A DNA stretch of 19,771 nt from an uncultured Acholeplasmataceae bacterium (lineage in GTDB: Bacteria; Bacillota_I; Bacilli_A; Acholeplasmatales; Acholeplasmataceae). The DNA lies in contig CAMOAP010000052.1 in the NCBI GenBank assembly GCA_946577115.1, positions 1 to 19,771 on the forward strand, read 5' to 3'. The position numbers were made by a program, and so were the translations under genes. The notes below the pieces were generated by a model that saw only the letters and a list, made by a program, of their open reading frames with translations, made no database searches and had not been told where the DNA came from. Below are positions 7,514 to 15,386 of the stretch, in pieces (the first letter of the stretch is position 1; each line of letters opens with the position of its first letter).

Positions 7514-7552
7514 TATGTTAGTTAATTTTATTTATAATAAAAATAACAAAAA

Positions 7553-7858
7553 AACATTATAAGTCGCATTAAAAAATGGTTTTTTTAGATTTTATATTTT
7601 ATAATCCTGATTATTTTAATAAATTTTTTAAGAAAAAATCATAACCATAAAAATACAAAAACTAATAAATGAATTCAAAAAAATGTTTTTATTCAAACTG
7701 AAACAATAGTTTCTTATAATATATTTTATCAATTTTTAAATTAATATCATAGCGAATTATATTCATTTTTACAAGCTAAAATTGTAAATATCAAGGAATT
7801 AATTGTATTTATAGTAGGGTTTAAATTAATCATTATTTTTGATGTGTTGTTTTTATAA
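7553..7858 (+). pseudogene. Decayed membrane-anchored protein with three in-frame stops
   Basis: One frame can be followed for about 100 codons through TAG 7586, TGA 7670 and TAA 7742. It gives KKWFF, a helix ILYFIILIILINFL, a polar run RKNHNHKNTKTNK, then QKNVFIQTETIVSYNIFYQF, YHSELYSFLQAKIVNIKE and a final hydrophobic stretch up to TAA 7856. The pattern (short basic start, one anchor, Asn/Lys-rich exterior) is common in phytoplasma accessory membrane proteins. No family is recognised. Confidence 0.35.
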
Positions 7859-8058
7859 ATTAAGTCTTTATTTTTGGCATCACTTATTAATAACAATAGC
7901 CCATATTATTAAGGTTTAATATTTTATGTTAAGTTATTATTGTGTTGATGATATATTTAAAAAAATATAATAATTTGTTTATTTTATTATGTATTTTTTT
8001 TATATTTTTTATATATAAATATAAAGGTTAAATAAATTAACCATAAGGATGTATTAAA

Positions 8059-8461
8059 ATGTTATTACGTCCAAGACAAAAACAACTTGTTGATAAAATA
8101 ATTAAATTTTTAGAACAAAAAAATAAATCTTGATATGAATACATGTTTTTTCAATTCTGCAATCAAAAGATGGGATACTCAAGTAATTTTTGGAATGATT
8201 CAAATTTTGCACAAATAACCATAATCTTGCAAATAAAGATAATATTGATATATGAATAATTATTGATGAATATCATCACACAACAGATGAAAAAACTTAT
8301 CAAAAAGTTATAAAATATTTTGAAGAAAAAAATCCTAATTATAAATTTTAGGAATGACAACAACATCTGAAAGAAGTGATAAAGAAAGATTAAATTGTGT
8401 TTTTGATAGAATTGACGATGAAATAACCATTGAAGAATTATTAGAATCAGGGGTAACTTAG
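8059..8461 (+). pseudogene. Superfamily II (DEAD/DEAH-type) helicase remnant
   Basis: AAGGA (8046-8050) precedes ATG 8059. The first frame, MLLRPRQKQLVDKIIKFLEQ, resembles the N-terminal LR.YQ..a...l segment of SF2 helicases and stops at TGA 8131. Other frames give KRWDTQVIFGMIQILHK; then IIIDEYHHTTDE (a DEAH-box motif II variant); and, after a one-base loss near 8347, LGMTTTSERSDKERL (motif III region, compare LGLTATPER.D). DRIDDEITIEELLESG ends at TAG 8459. Walker A and the whole second RecA domain are missing. SF2 helicases of this type occur in phytoplasma mobile units. It is dead; the family call is good. Confidence 0.7.
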
Positions 8462-8489
8462 TTAAACATATTTTTGTAGTTTAGATGAT

Positions 8490-8965
8490 ATTATTAAGCA
8501 CAAAACATTAAAAAATTATAATATAAGATTTAATTACTGTTTTATTATTAGGTGTAGATTTGCACGACATATTAACCAAAAACCCTCTATTATTTAAATA
8601 AGGTTTAAATTTAATACTTTGATAAACTTTCACCTGATCTGAGTGAATAATACAAGGTTTTTTTTAATTAATTCTAAATTAGGATTTTTGCCAATAACCG
8701 ATGCCAAAATGGGATTATTATACCAATCAATAAACGTCTAAACTCACATGCCCTTTATTTTTTGTAAAACAAGTCAAATCATTGTATAATTTAGTTAATA
8801 GTTTATTAGTTTTAAAGTCATTTTTAATTAAATTAGGTTGTTTTTTTGAAAATTAATTATAAAATTTATTGTTGGAATTATGTTTTGGCCATTTCATCAA
8901 CCATTTATTTTTTCCATAATTTTTAACACTAATTTATGAATTAATGTTTGTTTTTAAAAATTATT
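8490..8965 (-). pseudogene. IS3-family transposase fossil, lineage distinct from tra5
   Basis: Minus-strand translation gives, in order: QPNLIKNDFKTNKLLTKLYNDLT (first catalytic Asp), GHVSLDV (integrase-core strand), PCIIHSDQVKVYQS (second Asp, typical HSDQG motif) and RGFLVNMSCKSTPNNKTVIKS. The catalytic Glu of DNA.IE is Lys (codon 8529-8531), and several stops interrupt the frame. It aligns motif by motif with the intact transposase at 14365-15339 but is too different to be a recent copy. No terminal repeats were found. A weak match to the N-terminal part may continue to about 9050. Confidence 0.7.
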
Positions 8966-9127
8966 TGATAAAGAACTTAATTGTTAATTTTTTAACCCTA
9001 AAAAATTTGTGGTAAATAGTTTTTAGTTCGAATTTGTTTAATTGCATTTTGTTATTAACTGGCTTTTTTATTTATATTATATTTCAAAATTACTCTAAAA
9101 TCATATCATGTTTTTAAAAAATTAAAT

Positions 9128-9259
9128 ATGGGTGATGGTATTCAGAAAGTTAATGCGCATCATTCAGAAAAACTAAAATTTTACTTTTATTTTGTGTTTG
9201 GGTTCGTTTTTATTTTATTGTTTATTGCTATTATAATATTTAGTATAGCTTTTATTTAA
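9128..9259 (+). CDS. 43-aa single-pass membrane peptide, hypothetical
   Basis: ATG 9128 opens MGDGIQKVNAHHSEKLKF, a polar start. One long hydrophobic helix (YFYFVFGFVFILLFIAIIIF) follows, and TAA closes the frame at 9257. No strong ribosome-binding site is seen. The polar head with two His and the Gly/Asp start are unlike random AT-rich sequence, so this may be a real small protein. The next hydrophobic frame begins 3 nt after its stop. Function unknown. Confidence 0.35.
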   Translation: MGDGIQKVNAHHSEKLKFYFYFVFGFVFILLFIAIIIFSIAFI

Positions 9260-9262
9260 TTT

Positions 9263-9499
9263 TTGTTGCCATTTGCTACTTATTTGATGAATATAATAAC
9301 ATTGATTTTGTCTTTAGTTGTGATGCCTTCATTACTTCATTTAAGTAATAATATATTTTTTCAAAATTTAGTTTTTGCAATATTAGTTATGCTTATTTTG
9401 GGTACTATATTAATTTTGATTTTTGCTATTTTTTTATATCTAAATATAAAAAACTTAATTAAAACATTATTTTTTATTTTTTGCCTAATATATTTTTAG
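9263..9499 (+). CDS. 78-aa hydrophobic protein, hypothetical
   Basis: The longest frame starts at TTG 9263, three bases after the previous stop; ATG 9287 is an alternative. Three hydrophobic segments are predicted: MNIITLILSLVVMPSLLHL, LVFAILVMLILGTILILIF and NLIKTLFFIFCLIYF. The tight spacing to the preceding 43-aa ORF suggests translational coupling or an ancestral single gene. No known motif is present. The composition may partly reflect low GC content. Confidence 0.3.
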   Translation: MLPFATYLMNIITLILSLVVMPSLLHLSNNIFFQNLVFAILVMLILGTILILIFAIFLYLNIKNLIKTLFFIFCLIYF

Positions 9500-9834
9500 T
9501 ATTTTTGTATTATCGTATAAATTTTAATTTGATAATAATTTTTTTATCTTTAATATTTATTATTTTTTAATTTAATTATGGGTATTTTAATTTGGATTAT
9601 AATTTGGGAAAATTTAGATCTTTTTATAAAAAAGATATAAATTTTATAAAGAAAAATTACAATTAAATATTTTTGAGATATTTTAATATTTTTATCATTA
9701 AAAAATGTTATAATACAAATGGAAAAATGCCTTTTATTAAAAATATTAAAGGTTGGTTTTTTATTGGTTTGTTTTTTTGACTTAAAAGTATTGTTTTGTG
9801 TTTTTTAATTTTTTATTAAAAAAGGAGTTTTTAA
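9500..9834. other. AT-rich spacer upstream of mscL
   Basis: A 335-nt gene-free stretch containing the mscL promoter candidate (9706-9714) and a short abortive frame MPFIKNIKGWFF near 9727. No further structure is clear. Confidence 0.5.
9706..9714 (+). promoter_or_regulatory. Extended -10 promoter for mscL
   Basis: TG-T-TATAAT (9706-9714) is a perfect extended -10. No good -35 lies 17 nt upstream. It stands about 120 nt before the mscL start, implying a leader of roughly 110 nt. Confidence 0.45.
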
Positions 9835-10272
9835 ATGATAGAAAATTATAATTTTACCTCTAAATCTTTACAATTTGCTAAAGGTTTTAAAGCTTTTATT
9901 GCTCGTGGCAATGTTATTAATTTAGCTGTTGCAGTTGTAATAGGACAACTTTTTGCTAAAATTGTAAGTTCTTTGGTAGCAGATATTATTATGCCTCTTT
10001 TTTCTTTGTTGTTTAATTATACTGGGGCTTTAAAAGATTTGAAATTTGCACTTAAAGTGGATACTTATCTGGGTTATGGTAATTTTTTGCAAACTATCTT
10101 AGAGTTTTTGTTGCTTTCTTTTATTATTTATACTATTTTAACTTTAATGTCGTGGAAAAATCCTTTGCCAAAAGACAAAATCGATACAAATATGTTGCTT
10201 TTGCAACAAAGCCTTAATAAAGAAATTGCTTTATTAGAAGAAATTAAAGATATTTTGAAATCAAATAAGTAA
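9835..10272 (+). CDS. mscL: Large-conductance mechanosensitive channel MscL
   Basis: A 145-aa membrane channel that opens under high membrane tension to release solutes during hypo-osmotic shock, useful for a wall-less cell moving between phloem and insect. AAAGGAG (9821-9827) precedes the ATG. The hallmark N-terminal FKAFIARGNVINLAVAVVIG leads into the pore-lining TM1, followed by FAKIVSSLVADIIMP. A short extracellular loop (NYTGALKDLKFALKVDTYLGYG) comes before TM2 (FLQTILEFLLLSFIIYTILTLM). The amphipathic C-terminal helix is LNKEIALLEEIKDILK, the usual LLTEIRDLL bundle. Its length is close to the family norm (about 130-150 aa). It is a single-gene unit with its own promoter and terminator. 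Confidence 0.95.
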   Translation: MIENYNFTSKSLQFAKGFKAFIARGNVINLAVAVVIGQLFAKIVSSLVADIIMPLFSLLFNYTGALKDLKFALKVDTYLGYGNFLQTILEFLLLSFIIYTILTLMSWKNPLPKDKIDTNMLLLQQSLNKEIALLEEIKDILKSNK

Positions 10273-10329
10273 TTGCAATTTAGTATTAACAATAAATATT
10301 ATTTAGTTTTTATTCAAACAATTATAAGG

Positions 10330-10353
10330 GACTATTTTTAATAGTCTTTTTTT
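10330..10353 (+). terminator. Terminator after mscL
   Basis: A 7-bp perfect stem GACTATT / AATAGTC with a 3-nt loop is followed by seven Ts. It separates mscL from the ABC exporter operon. Confidence 0.75.
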
Positions 10354-10470
10354 ATTACGTTTTATTATTTTAGTTATATTTATTATTCTTTTTACCCTTA
10401 TTATTATTTGCGTAAGAAATTGCAACCAAAAAATTAACAATATAAACAAAGGAATTGTGAGTTTAGACTA

Positions 10471-12195
10471 ATGAAAATTATTTGGAAATATTTATTCAAA
10501 TATAAAATGTTGCTTTTATTAAATTTAATTTCTGTTTTGTTTGTTTGTTGTAGTGAATTGGGCATCCCTTTTATAATTGGTAAGTTTATTATTGATTATA
10601 ATAAAAACCAAATTAATTCTTTCGCACTTTTAGGGCTTTTAACTTTATGTGCTTGTTTTGGTTTTATAGGAAATTTAATACTTAATTATTGTGCTTCCAA
10701 AGTATCATCCTTGCTTTTTCAAGATTTAAGTGGTGATATTTTTAAAAAAGTACAAACTTTTTCGCCCACTGAGATGAAACAATTAGGGATTTCTTCTATC
10801 CTTAACTACACTACTTTGGATGTTTTTCAAGTAATGAATTTCATTTCTGTTTTTTACCGTACTGCTGTTGTGTCTCCTATTATGCTTTTAGTTAGTGTTA
10901 TTACTATTTTTTATGTAGCTTCTTTTTTGCTTTTAGGAATCCTTTTTGTTGCTCCTTTTTTAGTTTTAACACTATTTATTATTCTTAAAAAATCCTATAT
11001 TTTATCGCAACAACAACAAAAAAAATTAGATGAATTAAATGTTATTACTCGTGAAAATTTGATGGGGATAAAATCTATTCGTGCTTTTCGCCAAAGTAAA
11101 TATGAAACTTTTCGTTTTTCTAAAGTAAATCATAAATATAGTTTTTTTTCTATTAAATTATTTAATTTTATGGTTTCTATTGATCCTATCTTTTATTGGT
11201 TTTTAAATTGTTCTATTTTGATTAATGTTGGGATAGGAGTATATTTTTTAACGCAAGATCATCCTGGTTTTACTACAGGTAAACTTCTTTCATGTGTGGA
11301 TTATCAATTTCATGTTTTATTTGCTATTTTGGATTTTTTATTACTTTTTATGATGTTTCCTAAAACTTTGGTATCTGTTAGAAGAATTGAAAATGTTTTA
11401 AATATTATCCCTAAAATAAAAAATGTTTGCAAACCTTTAAAACCGCAAATGCCTTTTCAAACTTTGTCTTTTGAAAATGTTAGTTTTACTTATCCTGATG
11501 CTATACAACCAACGTTAGAAAAAATTAATTTTAGTATGAAACAAGGACAAATTGTAGCTTTTGTAGGTGCTACTGGTTCAGGAAAATCTACCTTAATAGG
11601 GCTTATTCCCCGTCTTTATGATGTGTGCGAAGGTGCTATTAAAATTAATGATATTGATATTAAAGAATATGATCTTAATTATTTACGTAATAAAATTAGT
11701 TTTATTTCTCAAAAAAATTTTTTATTTAAAGGAACTATTAAAAGTAATTTAGCTTTTGGTAAACAAAATCCTCAAGAAAACCAAATGACAGAAGCATTAC
11801 AACTTGCTCAAGCTTATCAAATTGTACAAAATAAAAATCATAAATTTAATGAAAGAGTAAGTGAGTTAGGCACTAATTTTTCAGGCGGGCAAAAACAAAG
11901 ACTTTCTATGGCAAGAGGATTTCTTAAAAAACCTGATATCTATATTTTTGATGATTCTTTTTCAGCTCTTGATTATAAAACAGAATATGAAATTAGAAAA
12001 GCTTTTTTTGAAATAAAAGAGCAAACCTTAGTGTTAATTGTTGCTCAAAGACTTACTTCTGTTATTAATGTTGATCAAATTATTGTCTTAGAAGAAGGAA
12101 AAATGAAAGCTATAGGGACTCATCAAGAATTAATGAAAAATTGTCTTCTTTATCAAGAAATTGCCAAATCCCAAAATTTAGAGGTTGTTGTATGA
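10471..12195 (+). CDS. mdlA: ABC exporter half-transporter with degenerate ATPase site (MdlA-like)
   Basis: A 574-aa half-transporter with an N-terminal six-helix domain (about 1-310) and a C-terminal ATPase domain (about 330-574). Walker A is GATGSGKST (366-374), the signature FSGGQKQR (470-477) and Walker B IFDDSFSALD. The usual catalytic Glu after Walker B is Asp (D495) and the switch His is Gln (VAQRL, Q526). This is the pattern of the degenerate-site subunit in heterodimeric type IV exporters (MdlAB, BmrCD, TM287/288). It overlaps the next gene by 4 nt (ATGA), so the two are probably co-translated into a heterodimer. The nearest Shine-Dalgarno sequence (AAAGGA, about 10449) is unusually far from the ATG, about 17 nt. 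The substrate (drug, lipid or peptide) cannot be told. Phytoplasma annotations often call such genes mdlB. Confidence 0.9.
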   Translation: MKIIWKYLFKYKMLLLLNLISVLFVCCSELGIPFIIGKFIIDYNKNQINSFALLGLLTLCACFGFIGNLILNYCASKVSSLLFQDLSGDIFKKVQTFSPTEMKQLGISSILNYTTLDVFQVMNFISVFYRTAVVSPIMLLVSVITIFYVASFLLLGILFVAPFLVLTLFIILKKSYILSQQQQKKLDELNVITRENLMGIKSIRAFRQSKYETFRFSKVNHKYSFFSIKLFNFMVSIDPIFYWFLNCSILINVGIGVYFLTQDHPGFTTGKLLSCVDYQFHVLFAILDFLLLFMMFPKTLVSVRRIENVLNIIPKIKNVCKPLKPQMPFQTLSFENVSFTYPDAIQPTLEKINFSMKQGQIVAFVGATGSGKSTLIGLIPRLYDVCEGAIKINDIDIKEYDLNYLRNKISFISQKNFLFKGTIKSNLAFGKQNPQENQMTEALQLAQAYQIVQNKNHKFNERVSELGTNFSGGQKQRLSMARGFLKKPDIYIFDDSFSALDYKTEYEIRKAFFEIKEQTLVLIVAQRLTSVINVDQIIVLEEGKMKAIGTHQELMKNCLLYQEIAKSQNLEVVV

Positions 12196-13985
12196 AAAGA
12201 ATTTTGAGATATTTAAAACCTTTTAAAAAACAAATTACTTTAGGAATTTTCTTAATTTTGGTATCCTCCCTTTTTAATGTTTTTTTGTTTTATTTTGAAG
12301 GTAGATTTATTACTGATGAAATTCAAAAATATTATAAAGATCGCAGTTCCTTTTTTGTTCCTTTTTTTGGTAAAAATATTATGCATTATATTATCTTTAT
12401 TTTATGTATTAATCTATTTTTATATCTTGTTGTTGTTATGTGTCGTATCTTTTTTAATAAAATGTTAATTTCATCTATTCATCAAGGTATGAGAGATTTG
12501 CGTCAAGATGTTCAAAAAAAAAATCATCGTTTACCTATTAAATACTTTGATTCTAATACTTTAGGAAATATTATGAGTCTGATGACAAATGATATTGAAG
12601 TTATTTCTAATGCCTTACAACAATCTTTTTCTATTATGTTAGCTGCTTTTTTAATGATTGTAATGATTATTTGTTTTATGTTTTTTTTACATATTGTTTT
12701 AGGTATTATTGTCTTTATGATGATTCCTTTTTCCTTTTATGCTATTTATAAAGTGTTTAATAAATCACAGAAAATCTTTATTCAAAGATTTGATGCATCA
12801 GGTAATTATCATGGTTTTTTACAAGAAAAATATACTGGATATAAAGAAATTATTTTATATAATCAACAAAATAAAGTTATTGAAGAGTTTAGTTATCAAA
12901 GTAAGTATTTAGAAAAGTTAGTTTTTAAATCTAATTTTTTGTCTGGATTAACTTCACCAATTGTATGTTTGTTTACTCATTTGACTTTAATTGCAGTTAG
13001 TATGATGGGTTTTTTTTTAATTGAAGGCCATAAAACATCTCTTTTTTTAACTAAATTAGGAGTAGGAGTTATTGGAATAGGACTTTTTAGATGTTTTTTA
13101 CAATTTGTTTGGCGTTTAGGCAATCCCATTATTGAAATAGGTCATATGTCAGTTTTATTACAATCTGCTAATGCTGCTTCTAGAAGAGTATTTGCTTTTT
13201 TAAATGAAATTGAAGAAGCTCCTGAAGTGCTTAAACCTAAAGTGATTGTTAATCCTCAAGGAGAAGTTGTTTTTGAAAATGTTTCTTTTGGTTATAATAA
13301 AAGAGATATGTTATTAAGGAATATTAATTTTGTTGCCAAACCAGGTCAAACCATAGCTATTGTAGGTCCTACAGGTTCTGGTAAATCTACTTTAATTAAT
13401 CTTTTAATGCGTTTTTATGATATTAATGAAGGGTCTATTAAAGTTGATGGGGTTGATATTTATGAGTTAAAAAAAGATAATTTAAGAACTATTTTTGGAA
13501 TGGTATTACAAGATACTTGGTTTTTTAAAGATACTATTTGGCAAAATATTAAATATGGTAAACAAGATGCCACTGATGAAGAAGTAATACAAGCAGCCAA
13601 ACAAGCTCAAGTTAATTATTTTATTAATACTAAGCCTAATGGTTATCACATGCAAATTAATGAAGAAGCAGATAATTTGTCTCAAGGAGAAAAACAATTA
13701 ATTACTATTGCAAGGACTATTTTAAGTGATCCTAAAATATTAATTTTGGATGAGGCTACTTCTAATGTAGATACTAGAATTGAAATTTTGTTACAACAAG
13801 CTATTCAAAAATTAATTCAAAATAAAACTGCTTTTGTTATTGCTCATAGATTGTCTACTATTGTTAATGCTGATAAGATATTAGTACTTAATAGAGGGGC
13901 TATTATTGAACAAGGAACACATCAAGAATTATTAAATTATAAAGGATTTTATTATAAACTATATCAAAGCCAATTTCAAAAATAA
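12192..13985 (+). CDS. mdlB: ABC exporter half-transporter with canonical ATPase site (MdlB-like)
   Basis: A 597-aa protein from ATG 12192, which overlaps the upstream stop as ATGA and has GAGG just before it. The frame is open further upstream, but that reading lies inside the first gene. The transmembrane domain (1-320) holds six helices and a longer external loop after helix 1 (RFITDEIQKYYKDRSSFF). The ATPase domain has Walker A GPTGSGKST (392-400), signature LSQGEKQ (from L496), Walker B ILDEATSNVD with catalytic E521, and switch His H552 (IAHRLST). All catalytic residues are present, so this subunit supplies the hydrolysing Walker B/H-loop set that the partner lacks. Its signature LSQGE differs from LSGGQ, as is usual in MdlB-type partners. 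Confidence 0.93.
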   Translation: MKRILRYLKPFKKQITLGIFLILVSSLFNVFLFYFEGRFITDEIQKYYKDRSSFFVPFFGKNIMHYIIFILCINLFLYLVVVMCRIFFNKMLISSIHQGMRDLRQDVQKKNHRLPIKYFDSNTLGNIMSLMTNDIEVISNALQQSFSIMLAAFLMIVMIICFMFFLHIVLGIIVFMMIPFSFYAIYKVFNKSQKIFIQRFDASGNYHGFLQEKYTGYKEIILYNQQNKVIEEFSYQSKYLEKLVFKSNFLSGLTSPIVCLFTHLTLIAVSMMGFFLIEGHKTSLFLTKLGVGVIGIGLFRCFLQFVWRLGNPIIEIGHMSVLLQSANAASRRVFAFLNEIEEAPEVLKPKVIVNPQGEVVFENVSFGYNKRDMLLRNINFVAKPGQTIAIVGPTGSGKSTLINLLMRFYDINEGSIKVDGVDIYELKKDNLRTIFGMVLQDTWFFKDTIWQNIKYGKQDATDEEVIQAAKQAQVNYFINTKPNGYHMQINEEADNLSQGEKQLITIARTILSDPKILILDEATSNVDTRIEILLQQAIQKLIQNKTAFVIAHRLSTIVNADKILVLNRGAIIEQGTHQELLNYKGFYYKLYQSQFQK

Positions 13986-14004
13986 GATATAATATTAAAT
14001 ATAA

Positions 14005-14030
14005 AGACCAACTATATAAATAGTTGGTCT
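14005..14030 (+). terminator. Terminator stem of the ABC operon lacking an adjacent T tract
   Basis: An 11-bp perfect stem (14005-14015 with 14020-14030) with a 4-nt loop, 19 nt after the mdlB stop. Instead of a T run, GCGCTGTTCC follows at once; the T8 run comes 10 nt later. This is also the proposed left edge of the IS element. Confidence 0.6.
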
Positions 14031-14033
14031 GCG

Positions 14034-14135
14034 CTGTTCCTTTTTTTTAGACAACTTTTGTTTTTAAAATTGTTCTTTAAGACTAAAAAATTAAGTAGAT
14101 AATTGTATATCTTTTCAAACTAATGAAATATTTTT
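14034..14135 (+). repeat. Diverged repeat shared with 2014-2135
   Basis: Second copy of the block series TGTTCC / TTTAGA / CTTTAAGACTAA / ATTAAGT / ATATCTTTTC / ATATTTTT found after the ftsH remnant. Here it extends into the left arm of the large inverted repeat at 14107-14189. Confidence 0.4.
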
Positions 14136-14189
14136 TTAATTTAAAAAAGTGTTTAAATCTTTTAATAATTCATTAGTTTGAAAAGATAT
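14107..14189. repeat. Perfect 21-bp inverted repeat
   Basis: Arms 14107-14127 and 14169-14189 are exact reverse complements, separated by 41 nt of almost pure A/T. It could form a cruciform or a long RNA hairpin between the converging ABC operon and the transposase gene. No T run follows directly on the + strand. Confidence 0.8.
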
Positions 14190-14310
14190 TTTTTAAAATA
14201 TTTGGTCCCTACACTATATAGTTAGGTAAAAAAAGTTTAAATTCCGCCAAGAAAATTAAATTATAATTTTTTTTTTAAACAATTATGTTATTTTGGTGAA
14301 AAAAATGTGC

Positions 14311-14336
14311 AAAAAGATAACCTTTTTTTCAAGGCT
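14311..14336 (-). terminator. Weak terminator after tra5
   Basis: On the minus strand AGCCTT pairs with AAGGTT (one G-T wobble), followed by ATCTTTTT. It lies about 30 nt past the transposase stop. Confidence 0.4.
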
Positions 14337-14364
14337 AAACATTAAAATAAATTAAAAAAATAAT

Positions 14365-15339
14365 TTATATAAGATTTGGGGAATATTCAGTTGGTGATGA
14401 ATAATTTAATTTAGCTAAAATCCATTGATTGTTCCAAAATTTAGGGAAATAATTGATTATTTTTTTAATTTTTTCGGTTGGTTTTTGAAATAAAAAAGGA
14501 TGTTGATGTTGTAAGATAGTTTTCATTTGGCCGAAAAAGTTTTCAATTATAGCGTTATCACGAGGGGTGGCTTTTCTCGACATGCTGATTAAAAAACCTT
14601 TTTTAATTAGTGTTTGTTGGACTTTTTGTGATTGATAAACTGTTCCTTGGTCGGAATGAATAATACAAGGTGCTTTTAATGGAGGTAATTTTTTGATAGT
14701 TTTTAAAACCAATTCTTTATTTTGTTTTTTGGAAGTGTGGGAAGTTATGATTTGGTTGTTAAAAGAATCAATAATACAAGAAAAATATAAAAAACCTTGG
14801 GAAGTTTTAAAATAAGTGATGTCGGTAAATAGTTTTTGCATTGGTTTAGTTGATATAAAGTCTTGATTGATTAAATTGTCTACTATTTTTAATTTAGTTT
14901 TTAAATTTTTATTATAATAATATTTATTTTTTTTAATTCTTAAACGACAAAAAATACCGTTTTCTTTCATGATAGTATAAACTTTTTTCTTGGTAATGTT
15001 TTCGTTAAAAGTTTTTTGGTATAAATCAGTGATTTTTCGATGACCGTAAAAATATTGTTGGTGCAAACATAAAGCTTTAATGCGATTTTGTTGTAATAAG
15101 TGTTTTTCTTTTTTGGGTTTTATTTTATTTTCGACTTTTAACCAATAATAAAAAGTGCTTCTTTTGATTCGGATAGTTTTTAAAATGGTGATTAAATTTA
15201 GTTTTTTATTGAATTGTTTAACCAATTCAAAAACTGTTTTTTTATCAGTTTTTTGCTTTTTTTTAATTAGAGTTTGTAATAATTTATTTTTTTGATTTAA
15301 TATTTCCGTTTTTTTATCGGTTATTTTTTCATTTTTCAT
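14365..15339 (-). CDS. tra5: IS3-family (IS150 group) transposase, Tra5-like
   Basis: A 324-aa DDE transposase encoded in one uninterrupted frame, with no separate OrfA or -1 frameshift window. AAAAAGGAAA precedes the ATG on the minus strand. The N-terminus is very Lys-rich, followed by a helix-turn-helix (LITILKTIRIKRSTFYYWLK, about 49-68) and the HTH_21-like YFYGHRKI region (96-103). The integrase core has D173 (KLFTDITYF), D230 (IIHSDQGTVYQS) and E266 (TPRDNAIIENFFG), with 35 residues between the second Asp and the Glu, as in IS3, plus the downstream K273. The C-terminal WNNQWILAKLNYSSPTEY is the usual end. It looks functional and is the likely source of local rearrangement. The same family occurs across phytoplasma mobile units. 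Confidence 0.95.
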   Translation of the reverse strand: MKNEKITDKKTEILNQKNKLLQTLIKKKQKTDKKTVFELVKQFNKKLNLITILKTIRIKRSTFYYWLKVENKIKPKKEKHLLQQNRIKALCLHQQYFYGHRKITDLYQKTFNENITKKKVYTIMKENGIFCRLRIKKNKYYYNKNLKTKLKIVDNLINQDFISTKPMQKLFTDITYFKTSQGFLYFSCIIDSFNNQIITSHTSKKQNKELVLKTIKKLPPLKAPCIIHSDQGTVYQSQKVQQTLIKKGFLISMSRKATPRDNAIIENFFGQMKTILQHQHPFLFQKPTEKIKKIINYFPKFWNNQWILAKLNYSSPTEYSPNLI

Positions 15340-15380
15340 GATTTAAATATTGTTTCCTTTTTGTATTGTATACATAAACT

Positions 15381-15386
15381 ATTATA
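15381..15386 (-). promoter_or_regulatory. Possible -10 of tra5
   Basis: TATAAT on the minus strand, about 42 nt before the transposase ATG. No strong -35 was found, so confidence is low. Confidence 0.35.

Noticed and set aside
8163..8366. Minus-strand 67-codon hydrophobic ORF
   Set aside because: It is the complement of the helicase remnant, whose DEYHH and TTTSER motifs are on the + strand.
12141..12191. Upstream extension of the second ABC gene (17 extra residues)
   Set aside because: It lies inside the end of the first gene. ATG 12192 has the ATGA overlap and a nearby GAGG, and gives the usual N-terminus MKRILRYLKPF.
12277..13697. 63-codon ORFs at 12277-12468 (+) and 13506-13697 (-)
   Set aside because: Frame shadows within the mdlB-like gene.
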